From Clostridium oryzae (GTDB taxonomy: Bacteria > Bacillota > Clostridia > Clostridiales > Clostridiaceae), in assembly GCF_002029235.1 (NCBI RefSeq), contig NZ_MZGV01000040.1, forward strand, positions 1 to 38,633: DNA of 38,633 nucleotides, written 5' to 3'. Made by a program: the position numbers and the translations under genes. Under the pieces are notes generated by a model, which saw nothing but the letters and a program-made list of their open reading frames with translations, searched no databases and was not told the origin of the DNA. Positions 1 through 7,419 of the stretch are shown here, piece by piece (the first letter of the stretch is position 1; every line of letters begins with the position of its first letter).

Positions 1-45
1 GAAAAAGCCCCTGTCTAAGAATATGAAATAAAATACAAAGCTTGG

Positions 46-67
46 GACTAGCCTAAATAGGCCAGTC
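46..67. other. Small hairpin in an otherwise empty 5' region
   Basis: GACT-GCCT pairs with AGGC-AGTC around a four-base loop, with one mismatch. No T-tract follows, so it is not a convincing terminator. The rest of positions 1-338 holds no recognisable gene. A short open frame ending at about 252 (tail QRVYEEVNKKQ) looks coding-like but is only about 20 codons and has no start, so it may be a relic. Confidence 0.35.
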
Positions 68-338
68 TAGCTTAGTGTTGCCTAAAATAGAAAGAGTGCT
101 ATTATTTAATTTTCGTAGGAATTTATGATTTTTTCCAATTGTGGATAACTTTTAATCAAAATTAAGATACACCACTAAATAAGAGAAAAAGTGGTTATTA
201 AATGAAAAAACGATACAACGTGTTTACGAAGAAGTTAACAAGAAACAGTAATATATTTTGAAATTAGAGAATTAAGATAAGAAGGCAACAGAAGCAGTAT
301 AATAAAAGCATCTTGTTAATATTAAGAGTTAGGGCATT

Positions 339-530
339 AAAAATGGTTACATCCGACGGAGGCATTTGGAGTGAGTTTAGCAATTATCCGTGTCTTTTAG
401 GCAAATTTACGTTAAGATGGCGAATTGTTTGAGGCGCAGCCGAGTTATGAGCCATTAGGAAATTTGACTAAAAGATGCGGTGAAATTGCTTAACGAGCGG
501 AACTAGCCGACATAGGGTGCAACCATTTTT
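339..530. repeat. Long imperfect palindrome (about 190 bp), MITE-like or structured RNA
   Basis: The two halves are reverse complements with scattered mismatches. The outer ends are AAAAATGGTTACATCCGAC and, read on the other strand, AAAAATGGTTGCACCCTATG. The inner arms are TTTAGCAATT..TCTTTTAGGCAAATTT and TTAAGCAATT..TCTTTTAGTCAAATTT. The centre (about 419-454) is a GGC..GCC-closed loop with GAGGCGCAGCCGAG. It lies 37 bp upstream of the next gene. No protein is encoded. It could be a non-autonomous mobile element or a folded transcript. Similar sequences in other clostridia would be expected, but that is not checked. Confidence 0.7.
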
Positions 531-566
531 TATAGAAAATCAAATGAATAATCAGGGGGCAAAAGA

Positions 567-1640
567 ATGAGTAATTATAGTGTATTCTTACCAAGTTATA
601 GTATAGGAGACGATGTATACAAGGAGATTCCTAAGGTATGTGAACCTTATGGAAAGAAGGCAGTAGTAATTGGCGGCAAAACGGCGATGAGTAAAGCTAA
701 AGATGCACTTTTACAGGGAGTCAAGGGTTCAAACATTGAAATAGTTGATTTTGTTTGGTTTGGTGGAGATTCTTCATATGAGAATGTAGAAATGCTAAAA
801 AAGAATCCGGTAGTAGCAAATGCTGATATGATATTTGCTGTAGGTGGAGGAAGAAGTGTTGATACGAGTAAAACGATGTGCGATCAAACTGGACAACCAA
901 TATTCGTATTTCCGACGATAGCTTCAAATTGTGCTGCAATAACTGCTACTACAGTAATTTATGATGCTAACCATGTATTTAAAGAGTTATATTTTCCTAA
1001 AAAGCCTGCTACTCACTGTTTTATCAATACGAAGATAATTGCTGAAGCTCCAAGTGATTTCATTTGGGCTGGTATAGGTGATGCGCTTTCAAAAGAATAT
1101 GAATGCACGTTTTCTTCAAGAGGTAATGAACTTGACCATACAAATCTTTTGGGCGTGGATATAAGCCGTAATTGTGTAGAGCCGCTTTTAAAGTATGGTC
1201 AAAAGGCTTATGAGGATGTTAAAAATAATACAGTATCGTATGAGTTAGAGCAGGTTATTCTTAATATAATTATCACTACAGGACTTGTTTCGGTTTTTGT
1301 AATTAATGATTATAATAGCTGTCTAGCACATTCAGTATACTATGGATGTACAATGCTTGAGAAGATAGAAAAGAACCATCTTCATGGCGAAGTGGTTTCT
1401 TACGGCGTCCTAGTTTTGCTTACCTGTGATAAGCAATTTGAAGAAAGAGACAGAGTTTATAGATTTAATAAAAGCCTAGGGTTGCCTACATGTTTAACTG
1501 ATATTGAAGTAGAGGAAAAAGAGCTTGATAAGGTGTTAGATAAAGCGCTCATAACAGAGGATATTAAACATGTACCATATAAGATAACAAAAGAAATGAT
1601 CTATAATGCGATAATGGAGCTTGAGAAGTTAAATTTATAA
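567..1640 (+). CDS. Iron-containing alcohol dehydrogenase family, glycerol dehydrogenase-like
   Basis: A 357-residue cytoplasmic NAD(P)-dependent dehydrogenase of the GldA-like branch of the Fe-ADH superfamily. The dinucleotide loop GGGRSVDTSK is at residues 93-102. The PTIASNCAA segment (116-124) matches the glycerol dehydrogenase PTIAS motif. The three metal ligands expected for the family are present: Asp172 in GIGDALSKE, His255 in SCLAHSVYYG and His273 in HGEVVSYG. Length is normal for GldA (about 365). The start follows a GGGGGC-type RBS at about 555. It stands alone, followed by a hairpin at 1682. The substrate cannot be fixed; glycerol or another polyol or aldehyde is possible because the loop after PTIAS departs from true GldA. 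Confidence 0.85.
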   Translation: MSNYSVFLPSYSIGDDVYKEIPKVCEPYGKKAVVIGGKTAMSKAKDALLQGVKGSNIEIVDFVWFGGDSSYENVEMLKKNPVVANADMIFAVGGGRSVDTSKTMCDQTGQPIFVFPTIASNCAAITATTVIYDANHVFKELYFPKKPATHCFINTKIIAEAPSDFIWAGIGDALSKEYECTFSSRGNELDHTNLLGVDISRNCVEPLLKYGQKAYEDVKNNTVSYELEQVILNIIITTGLVSVFVINDYNSCLAHSVYYGCTMLEKIEKNHLHGEVVSYGVLVLLTCDKQFEERDRVYRFNKSLGLPTCLTDIEVEEKELDKVLDKALITEDIKHVPYKITKEMIYNAIMELEKLNL

Positions 1641-1681
1641 AATCTTATTCAGCAGAAAACTATAACTGATATAAAGAAGAA

Positions 1682-1716
1682 AGGTAATGCAATTTATTAT
1701 TGTAAATGCATTACCT
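1682..1716 (+). terminator. Probable terminator after the dehydrogenase
   Basis: AGGTAATGCA..TTTA pairs with TAAATGCATTACCT over a short loop, followed by a pyrimidine-rich CTCTCTTAATATT. The weak T-tract lowers confidence. Confidence 0.5.
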
Positions 1717-1807
1717 CTCTTAATATTAAAGCTTAAAAAAGTTTTAATAAATGTGTAAAGCATATAACAATCTATTGAGTTATATAAAGCTTCACGGCTG
1801 AATATAG

Positions 1808-1940
1808 CTATTTCACAGCACTTCGTATAAAGTCCTGTCTCTGATAATATATAAGCCTATCCCTAGAACCTACCAAATTATCATCGATTAACTCTATACT
1901 ACTATATGCTATGTCAAAACTATTGTCTGCTTTACAATAT
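1808..1940 (-). pseudogene. Possible decayed coding fragment in a 440-bp gap
   Basis: The gap 1641-2080 has no intact gene. On the minus strand one frame reads about 42 codons with protein-like composition, including SIELIDDNLVGSRDRLIYYQ, and ends at a TAG at 1808-1810. It has no start codon or RBS. An imperfect inverted repeat (about 1753-1795, GTGTAAAGC..GCTTCAC) lies just downstream of its stop. I do not recognise the family. It may be the C-terminal remnant of a lost gene, or chance. Confidence 0.25.
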
Positions 1941-2080
1941 TAATATGTCCAAATAAAAAATATAAATACATAATATTTAATAAAATTATAGACAACTAGT
2001 AATCTATTTGCTAAAATTGTTTAATTAATAATGTATACTGGTAATGTAAGCCAGTTATGTAATAGGAGGTATGTATAAAA

Positions 2081-2836
2081 ATGGTAACATGTAAAAATCT
2101 TTACGAAAATAAAAATGTAGAAATCGTGGAGGCAAAAGGTGATGTGAAAATTCTTGAATATAAGAAAGATCTCAGTGTTGATGCATCGAATGCTGTTGCT
2201 TCATATTTCGCGTCACAGATGAATGTTAGAAAGAGACAAGTATTAATTGAGTTAAAAGGTAACTCATATACAATTAGTGCTGGAGCGATGCAGTGGACTT
2301 CAGGGAATGTTAGCATGGCTGCAGATGTAAAGGGAATAGGCGACTTTTTAGGCAAAGCTATATCTTCAAAAGTTACAAAGGAATCTGCAATTAAGCCTAA
2401 GTATCAAGGCAATGGACTATTAATGCTTGAACCAACCTACAAACACATTCTTATTGAAGAAGTTTCAGACTGGGGAGGAATAGTGCTGGATGATGGACTC
2501 TTTCTTGCATGTGATTCAAAGGTTCAGCAAAAGGTAGTTGCTAGAACAAATTTTTCTTCAGCAGCTTTAGGAAAAGAAGGACTATTTAATTTATGCCTAA
2601 GAGGTTCAGGACTTGCAGTATTAGAAAGCCCAGTTCCAAGAGATGAATTAATTGAATTCGTGCTTGAAAATGATGAAGTTAGAATTGATGGAAACTATGC
2701 AATAGCATGGTCTGATTCTTTAGATTTCAGAGTTGAGAAATCCAGCAAGAGTTTGATTGGATCTGCTGTTTCAGGCGAGGGGTTTGTAAATGTGTACCGT
2801 GGAACAGGAAGAATACTTATGGCACCCGTAGAGTAG
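2081..2836 (+). CDS. AIM24 family protein (former DUF124)
   Basis: A 251-residue protein of the AIM24/DUF124 family, whose members fold as repeated beta-sandwich units. Family-like features are the glycine-rich repeats LKGNSYTISAGAMQWTSGN (about 58-76), the GNGLLMLEPTYKHILIEE strand (about 110-127), and the closing GEGFVNVYRGTGRILMAPV. No signal peptide or membrane segment is seen. The biochemical role of bacterial members is unknown to me. AGGAGG lies 10 bp before the ATG. It is monocistronic, with its own terminator at 2861. Confidence 0.85.
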   Translation: MVTCKNLYENKNVEIVEAKGDVKILEYKKDLSVDASNAVASYFASQMNVRKRQVLIELKGNSYTISAGAMQWTSGNVSMAADVKGIGDFLGKAISSKVTKESAIKPKYQGNGLLMLEPTYKHILIEEVSDWGGIVLDDGLFLACDSKVQQKVVARTNFSSAALGKEGLFNLCLRGSGLAVLESPVPRDELIEFVLENDEVRIDGNYAIAWSDSLDFRVEKSSKSLIGSAVSGEGFVNVYRGTGRILMAPVE

Positions 2837-2860
2837 AAAGAAAACTCAATATTAATATTG

Positions 2861-2895
2861 AAATTAAGGGAAGCAATGACTTCCCTTAATTTTTT
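2861..2895 (+). terminator. Intrinsic terminator after the AIM24 gene
   Basis: AATTAAGGGAAG and CTTCCCTTAATT form a 12-bp stem with a short loop followed by TTTTTT. Confidence 0.85.
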
Positions 2896-3067
2896 GAAAA
2901 ACATCTGTAGCATCTACTGTCGATATAGTTGGAATTTAAATTTTGTTAGCCATGTATTAGCATAATGTTGGACTGCATAAGCCTTTGAAAAAGCATCAAT
3001 ATTGTAATACAAAACGTATATAATTTTGTATAGCAGGATAAACAAATATGACATATAGGAGGCAATT

Positions 3068-3646
3068 ATGAAAATAAAAAAGAAAATAAAAGTATTGAGT
3101 ATAATTTTTCTTATAGGGTTCTTTACGATATTGATATTTGAAGCATACATATGGCTCATTCCAGTAAACAATACAAAGAAGGCAGATGCGGCAATAGTTT
3201 TAGGATGCAGTATTCATGGCCGTATTCCAACGCCATTTTTAAAAGCAAGAACATTGAAGGCGGCAGAGATTTATAAAGATGGAAGGGTAAAATATATCAT
3301 TGTTTCAGGTGGTAAGGGACCAGGAGAGGATATTTCAGAAGCAGAATGCATGAAGAAAATTCTAGTCGATAATGGAGTGGAGCAAAATAAGATTTTATTG
3401 GAGAATAGGTCATCCAATACCAGTGAAAATATTGCATTTTCTAATAAACTAATGAACAAGTATAATTTTAAAAATGCAATTGTAGTATCTAATTTGTTTC
3501 ACTTAAGAAGGGCTGAAATACTTTGCAGGAAAAATAAGTTGAGTGCAACTTATTCAGGAGTTTTCGTGAAGAAATATTGGCAGCGTGAAATCTACGGAGG
3601 TTTAAGAGAGGTACCAGCTATAATAAAAGATGTGGTATTAAATTAA
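3068..3646 (+). CDS. YdcF/SanA-like DUF218 membrane-anchored protein
   Basis: 192 residues. An N-terminal Lys-rich stretch and one transmembrane helix (about 8-31, ending YIWLIPV) place the catalytic-like domain outside the membrane. The DUF218 hallmarks follow: ADAAIVLGCSIHGRIPTPFLKART (about 39-62), a VSGGKGPGEDISEAECMKKIL segment (about 79-99), LENRSSNTSENI (about 111-122) and VVSNLFHLRRA (about 139-149). Family members (SanA, ElyC, YdcF) are linked to the cell envelope, and the conserved polar motifs suggest nucleotide or glycan-lipid chemistry. The true reaction is not established. RBS ATAGGAGG precedes the ATG by 6 bp. It is a single-gene unit with a terminator at 3680. Confidence 0.8.
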   Translation: MKIKKKIKVLSIIFLIGFFTILIFEAYIWLIPVNNTKKADAAIVLGCSIHGRIPTPFLKARTLKAAEIYKDGRVKYIIVSGGKGPGEDISEAECMKKILVDNGVEQNKILLENRSSNTSENIAFSNKLMNKYNFKNAIVVSNLFHLRRAEILCRKNKLSATYSGVFVKKYWQREIYGGLREVPAIIKDVVLN

Positions 3647-3679
3647 AAAAATTTACTGGTAAAGATGTAATCTTTTTTT

Positions 3680-3712
3680 AGTTACAACCTTTTGATTGTA
3701 ACTTTTTATTTA
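3680..3712 (+). terminator. Intrinsic terminator after the DUF218 gene
   Basis: AGTTACAA pairs with TTGTAACT, followed by TTTTTATTT. Confidence 0.8.
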
Positions 3713-3790
3713 AAAAAGTGTTAGATAAATGTAATCCAAAGCAGTATTATATTTAGGGCATTATAAAACATGATGATTAGAGGGATTACT

Positions 3791-5461
3791 ATGGAGAATG
3801 GAACTGCAGAAGAAAAGCAATTAAATACAGCACAGATGCTTATTAAGTGTCTGGAAGCTGAAGGAGTAAAATATATATTTGGAATTCCAGGAGAAGAAAA
3901 TCTCGAAGTAATGAGTGCTATATCTAATTCAAACATCAAGTTTGTCACCACACGTCATGAACAGGGTGCTGCATTTATGGCCGATGTTTACGGAAGACTG
4001 ACAGGAAATGCTGGGGTTTGTTTGTCAACATTAGGACCTGGAGCTACAAATCTTGTGACAGGTGTAGCCGATGCAGACAGTGATGGTTCGCCGGTTGTGG
4101 CTATTACTGGACAAGTAGGTACAGAAAGAATGCATATAACATCTCATCAATTTTTAGACCTATGTAAAATGTTTGAACCTATAACTAAAAGAAGCAAACA
4201 AGTGGTACGTCCCGATACTGTAAGTGAAATTGTTAGAATAGCTTTTAAATATGCTGAAAGTGAAAAACCAGGAGCATGTCATATAGATTTACCTGTTAAT
4301 ATTTCAAAAATGCCTGTTAGTGTTGGAGAAAAACCTTTACAGAAAAAGGTACCTCCAAAGGAACATGCTGATTTATCTAGTATTGAAGATGCCGCCAGCG
4401 AAGTATTTAAAGCTAAAAACCCTGTTATTCTGGCAGGGATCGGTGCCATAAGAGCCAAGGCCTCTAAAGCTGTAACAGAGTTTGCAACTCAGCTTAAGAT
4501 ACCAGTAATAAATACGATGATGTCAAAAGGCATTATACCTTTTGATAACAAATATTCAATGTGGACAATCGGTATTCCTCAGAAGGATTACGTAAATAAA
4601 ATTATAGAAGCTGCAGATTTAGTTATTACAGTTGGCTATGACATAGTCGAATACGCGCCTGCGAAGTGGAATATTAACAGAGATGTTCAGATTGTGCATA
4701 TAGATGCTAGACCGGCGCATATAAATAAATTATACCAGCCTGTGGTTGAGGTTGTAGGAGACATTTCAGATTCACTATATAATATAATGAGAAGAACTAC
4801 TAGAAAAGTGGAACCCATAAAAGCATTGGAGCTTAAAGCTAAAATGATCGATGAGCATGAAAGTTATGCAAATGACAATGCCTTTCCAATGAAGCCGCAA
4901 AGAATACTCCAGGATGTAAGAAAGGTTATGGGACCTCATGATATTGTGATATCAGATGTGGGTGCTCATAAAATGTGGATTGCAAGGCATTACAACTGTT
5001 ATGAGCCAAATACATGTATTATATCTAACGGATTTGCTACCATGGGCATAGGTGTTCCAGGTGCGATAGCTGCAAAACTTATTAATCCTGAGAAGAAAGT
5101 ATTGGCTATTGTTGGTGATGGCGGATTTATGATGAACAATCAAGAATTGGAAACTGCACTGCGTATCGGCACACCTATAGTAGTGCTTATATTTAACGAT
5201 AGCCACTATGGATTAATAAAATGGAAGCAGGAGGATCAATACGGGAAAAGCTGTTTTGTAGATTTTACTGATCCTGATTTTGTTATGATGGCTGAAAGCT
5301 TTTATGGAAAAGGATATCGTATTGAAAAAGCTGAAGATTTAATTCCAACACTTGAAGAAGCCTTTAAGCAAAAAGTGCCTGTAGTCATAGACTGCAAAGT
5401 AGACTATAATGAGAATATGAAGCTTACAAGGCATTTAAAAGAAGTATATCAAAGTTTATAA
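3791..5461 (+). CDS. Acetolactate-synthase-like ThDP-dependent enzyme (catabolic AlsS type)
   Basis: 556 residues from the ATG at 3791, chosen because GAGGG lies 6 bp upstream; an ATG 21 bp earlier has no RBS. Expected reaction: condensation of two pyruvates to acetolactate plus CO2, a branch to acetoin or valine. The N-terminal ThDP domain has FGIPGEENLE (about 30-39) and the catalytic glutamate Glu57 in TRHEQGAAFMADVYGRLTG. The C-terminal cofactor motif runs GDGGFMMNNQELETALRIGT (442-461) to FND. Length fits acetolactate synthases. No regulatory subunit (ilvN) or acetolactate decarboxylase gene is adjacent, which suggests a stand-alone enzyme. The IPGEENLE variant differs from classical AlsS (IPGAKID), so a related pyruvate or 2-oxoacid enzyme is possible. 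Confidence 0.8.
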   Translation: MENGTAEEKQLNTAQMLIKCLEAEGVKYIFGIPGEENLEVMSAISNSNIKFVTTRHEQGAAFMADVYGRLTGNAGVCLSTLGPGATNLVTGVADADSDGSPVVAITGQVGTERMHITSHQFLDLCKMFEPITKRSKQVVRPDTVSEIVRIAFKYAESEKPGACHIDLPVNISKMPVSVGEKPLQKKVPPKEHADLSSIEDAASEVFKAKNPVILAGIGAIRAKASKAVTEFATQLKIPVINTMMSKGIIPFDNKYSMWTIGIPQKDYVNKIIEAADLVITVGYDIVEYAPAKWNINRDVQIVHIDARPAHINKLYQPVVEVVGDISDSLYNIMRRTTRKVEPIKALELKAKMIDEHESYANDNAFPMKPQRILQDVRKVMGPHDIVISDVGAHKMWIARHYNCYEPNTCIISNGFATMGIGVPGAIAAKLINPEKKVLAIVGDGGFMMNNQELETALRIGTPIVVLIFNDSHYGLIKWKQEDQYGKSCFVDFTDPDFVMMAESFYGKGYRIEKAEDLIPTLEEAFKQKVPVVIDCKVDYNENMKLTRHLKEVYQSL

Positions 5462-5512
5462 GTTAAGAAAATTACGAACCAAATGCTCTAGACGGAATAG
5501 TCTAGGGAAAGT

Positions 5513-5766
5513 GCATTAAATAGGTATGAGAGTTAAGAGTAAAGAGAAAAGAGAAAAGTGAAGGTTAAAATTCAGCCATGTTGAATTTTGATTGTATAGA
5601 GACTCTTAATTATTTAGATAATCTTTTTGTAATACTAGGTATAGTCTTATTTTTTAAAAAGTTATCGCAGATAATCAGATTTAAATTCTCAGAAATTCTG
5701 CCCAGCAGAATTTCTTCCTTCACTTTTCTCTCTACTCTTTACTCTTTTCTCTTACCTATTTAAAGC
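5513..5766. repeat. MITE-like element with about 46-bp purine-rich terminal inverted repeats
   Basis: The left end (about 5513-5564) reads TTAAATAGGTATGAGAGTTA followed by AAGAGTAAAG-type purine runs ending in GTGAAGG. The right end (about 5717-5766) is its reverse complement with a few mismatches, ending in CCTATTTAAA. Two further hairpins lie inside: AAAATTCA/TTGAATTTT (about 5568-5591) and AGAAATTCTG/CAGAATTTCT (about 5691-5716). No gene is carried; the open frame across it is an artefact of the repeat. It fills the gap between the ThDP enzyme and the LysR gene. A non-autonomous element or a structured intergenic RNA would both fit. Confidence 0.65.
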
Positions 5767-5853
5767 ATACACTAACTACTTAATATTATCTTGATTTAAT
5801 TCACTTTCTTGGTTCGCAAATTATATATATTATTAGTAAAGTAGTGTTGAGTT

Positions 5854-6798
5854 ATGATTAATTTTCTAAATCTAAGGTATTTTTTAGTTGTAGCAGAAGA
5901 ATTAAATTTTACAAAGGCAGCAAAAAGACTATTTATTTCTCAACAGTCTTTGAGCTGTCATATTGCAAAGCTTGAAAAAGATCTGGATGTTCAGCTGTTC
6001 AATAGAACTGTTCCGCTAACGCTCACTCCTTCAGGAAAAAGTTTAGCAAAGAATGTGCATAAGATATTAGATCTTAAGGAACAGTCTATTAAAGAACTAA
6101 ATGATATAAAAGATTTTAAACGAGGAGATTTGTATATTGGAGTGTCTCACACAAGAGGACGAGCATTTTTGCCTGAAATCCTTCCTGATTATAAAGAAAA
6201 GTTTCCTAATATTTCTCTTCATTTGCTGGAGGGAAACTCTAAAGAGCTAGATATTGCTTTATATAATGGAGATGTTGATTTAATTGTTGGTATGCTGCCG
6301 TTTAATGTTGATGGGGTAGAAACAGTTCCGCTATGTAATGAGGAAGTACTTATGATCGTACCTGACAATATATTGATTAAATATTTCTCAAACAATTATA
6401 AGGAAATAAAAGCAAATCTTGAGAAAAATGTTGATATTACTTTACTAAAAGAATGTCCTTTTCTGATGGTTAATGCAAGAAACAGAGTAAGAATAATCGC
6501 AGATGAGATGTTCAATGAGAAGAATATAAAGCCTAATATAATTCTTGAAACGGAGAATATTGAAACGGTACTAGCTCTTTCCGTTAAAGGTATGGGGATA
6601 ACCTTTTATCCAAGGACGTTAATGAACAATAAAAATCTTATATTCGATAAAAGTACACTAGTTGGGACCAACATTTACCATCTTGAATATAATGAGACTC
6701 ATGGAACGTTAGCCATTGGCTATCAGAAGAACAGGTATATTTCACAGGCCGTGAAAGAATTTATTAAATTGGCAAAAGTTAAATATCAGAATCTATGA
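5854..6798 (+). CDS. LysR family transcriptional regulator
   Basis: A 314-residue one-component regulator. The N-terminal winged helix-turn-helix is typical: LNLRYFLVVAEELNFTKAAK (5-24), RLFISQQSLSCHIAKLEKDL (25-44), then LFNRTVPLTLTPSGK. Residues of about 90-300 form the periplasmic-binding-protein-like effector domain (RGDLYIGVSHTRGRAFLPEILPDY.., DVDLIVGML). The start has a poor RBS (GTTGAG) but matches the family N-terminus. The gene lies downstream of the acetolactate-synthase-like gene in the same direction, so a regulatory link is possible but unproven. A terminator follows immediately. Confidence 0.9.
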   Translation: MINFLNLRYFLVVAEELNFTKAAKRLFISQQSLSCHIAKLEKDLDVQLFNRTVPLTLTPSGKSLAKNVHKILDLKEQSIKELNDIKDFKRGDLYIGVSHTRGRAFLPEILPDYKEKFPNISLHLLEGNSKELDIALYNGDVDLIVGMLPFNVDGVETVPLCNEEVLMIVPDNILIKYFSNNYKEIKANLEKNVDITLLKECPFLMVNARNRVRIIADEMFNEKNIKPNIILETENIETVLALSVKGMGITFYPRTLMNNKNLIFDKSTLVGTNIYHLEYNETHGTLAIGYQKNRYISQAVKEFIKLAKVKYQNL

Positions 6799-6838
6799 TT
6801 TAAGGAGCAGGTAATTTTACTGCTCCTTAAAATTTTGT
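6799..6838 (+). terminator. Intrinsic terminator after the LysR gene
   Basis: TTAAGGAGCAG and CTGCTCCTTAA make an 11-bp stem followed by AATTTTGTG. Confidence 0.8.
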
Positions 6839-6875
6839 GTATAATAATAGTAAATAGAAATTTTGAGGTGACCTT

Positions 6876-7334
6876 ATGAGAAGAAAAGAAAGAGAAATAA
6901 CTGATGAAAATATTATAAAATCGATTATGCAGGAAGCATCGGTTTGCAGAATCGCTTTATGCAAAGACAATAAACCTTATATAGTTCCGATGAGTTTTGG
7001 ATTTAGAGATAATTATATATATCTGCATTCTGCTCAGGAAGGCAAAAAAATAGATATTTTAAAGGACAATAATGATATATGCTTTGAAGTAGACATAAAA
7101 GACCAGTTGGTTAAGGGAGAAAAACCCTGTAATTGGACTATGAAATATTATAGTGTCATTGGATTCGGAAAGAGCTCCTTTGTAGAAGACATTAATGAGA
7201 AGATTGATGCGATGAATATTATTATGGAAAAATATTCGGGAAGATCAGATTTTGAGTTTCCACAGGCTGCACTAAATAAAATAGCTATTATAAAAATAGA
7301 ATTAGATCAAATTACAGGTAAAAAGTCACAATAG
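6876..7334 (+). CDS. Pyridoxamine-5'-phosphate-oxidase-like flavin protein (NimA-like)
   Basis: 152 residues of the split-barrel FMN-binding family. The pattern VCRIALCKDNKPYIVPMSFGFRDNYIYLHSA (about 23-53) followed by GKKIDILKDNNDICFEVD is characteristic of the NimA/Pyridox_ox_2 group. Some family members reduce 5-nitroimidazoles, others bind F420, FMN or heme. Nothing here shows drug resistance. RBS GAGGTGACC precedes the ATG. It is monocistronic, with a bidirectional terminator behind it. Confidence 0.8.
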   Translation: MRRKEREITDENIIKSIMQEASVCRIALCKDNKPYIVPMSFGFRDNYIYLHSAQEGKKIDILKDNNDICFEVDIKDQLVKGEKPCNWTMKYYSVIGFGKSSFVEDINEKIDAMNIIMEKYSGRSDFEFPQAALNKIAIIKIELDQITGKKSQ

Positions 7335-7362
7335 TAATTTGTTTTATGTAAATTAATAAATG

Positions 7363-7404
7363 AAATGTACCTAAGCTCTAATTATATAGAATTTAGGTAC
7401 ATTT
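7363..7404. terminator. Bidirectional terminator between convergent genes
   Basis: AAATGTACCTAA pairs with TTAGGTACATTT around an 18-base loop. T-rich sequence follows on both strands (TTGTTTTATT on plus, CATTTATTAAT on minus). Confidence 0.7.
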
Positions 7405-7419
7405 GTTTTATTAAGGAAA

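Noticed and set aside
3068..3171. Minus-strand hydrophobic ORF overlapping the DUF218 gene start
   Set aside because: It is the antisense of a lysine- and hydrophobic-rich N-terminus and has no RBS.
5578..5763. 61-codon ORF inside the purine-rich inverted-repeat element
   Set aside because: It has no RBS and lies fully within the repeats; its composition follows from the inverted repeat.
6876..7334. Nitroimidazole resistance gene (nim)
   Set aside because: The fold is shared with nim genes but the family is broad; no specific residues or context support resistance.
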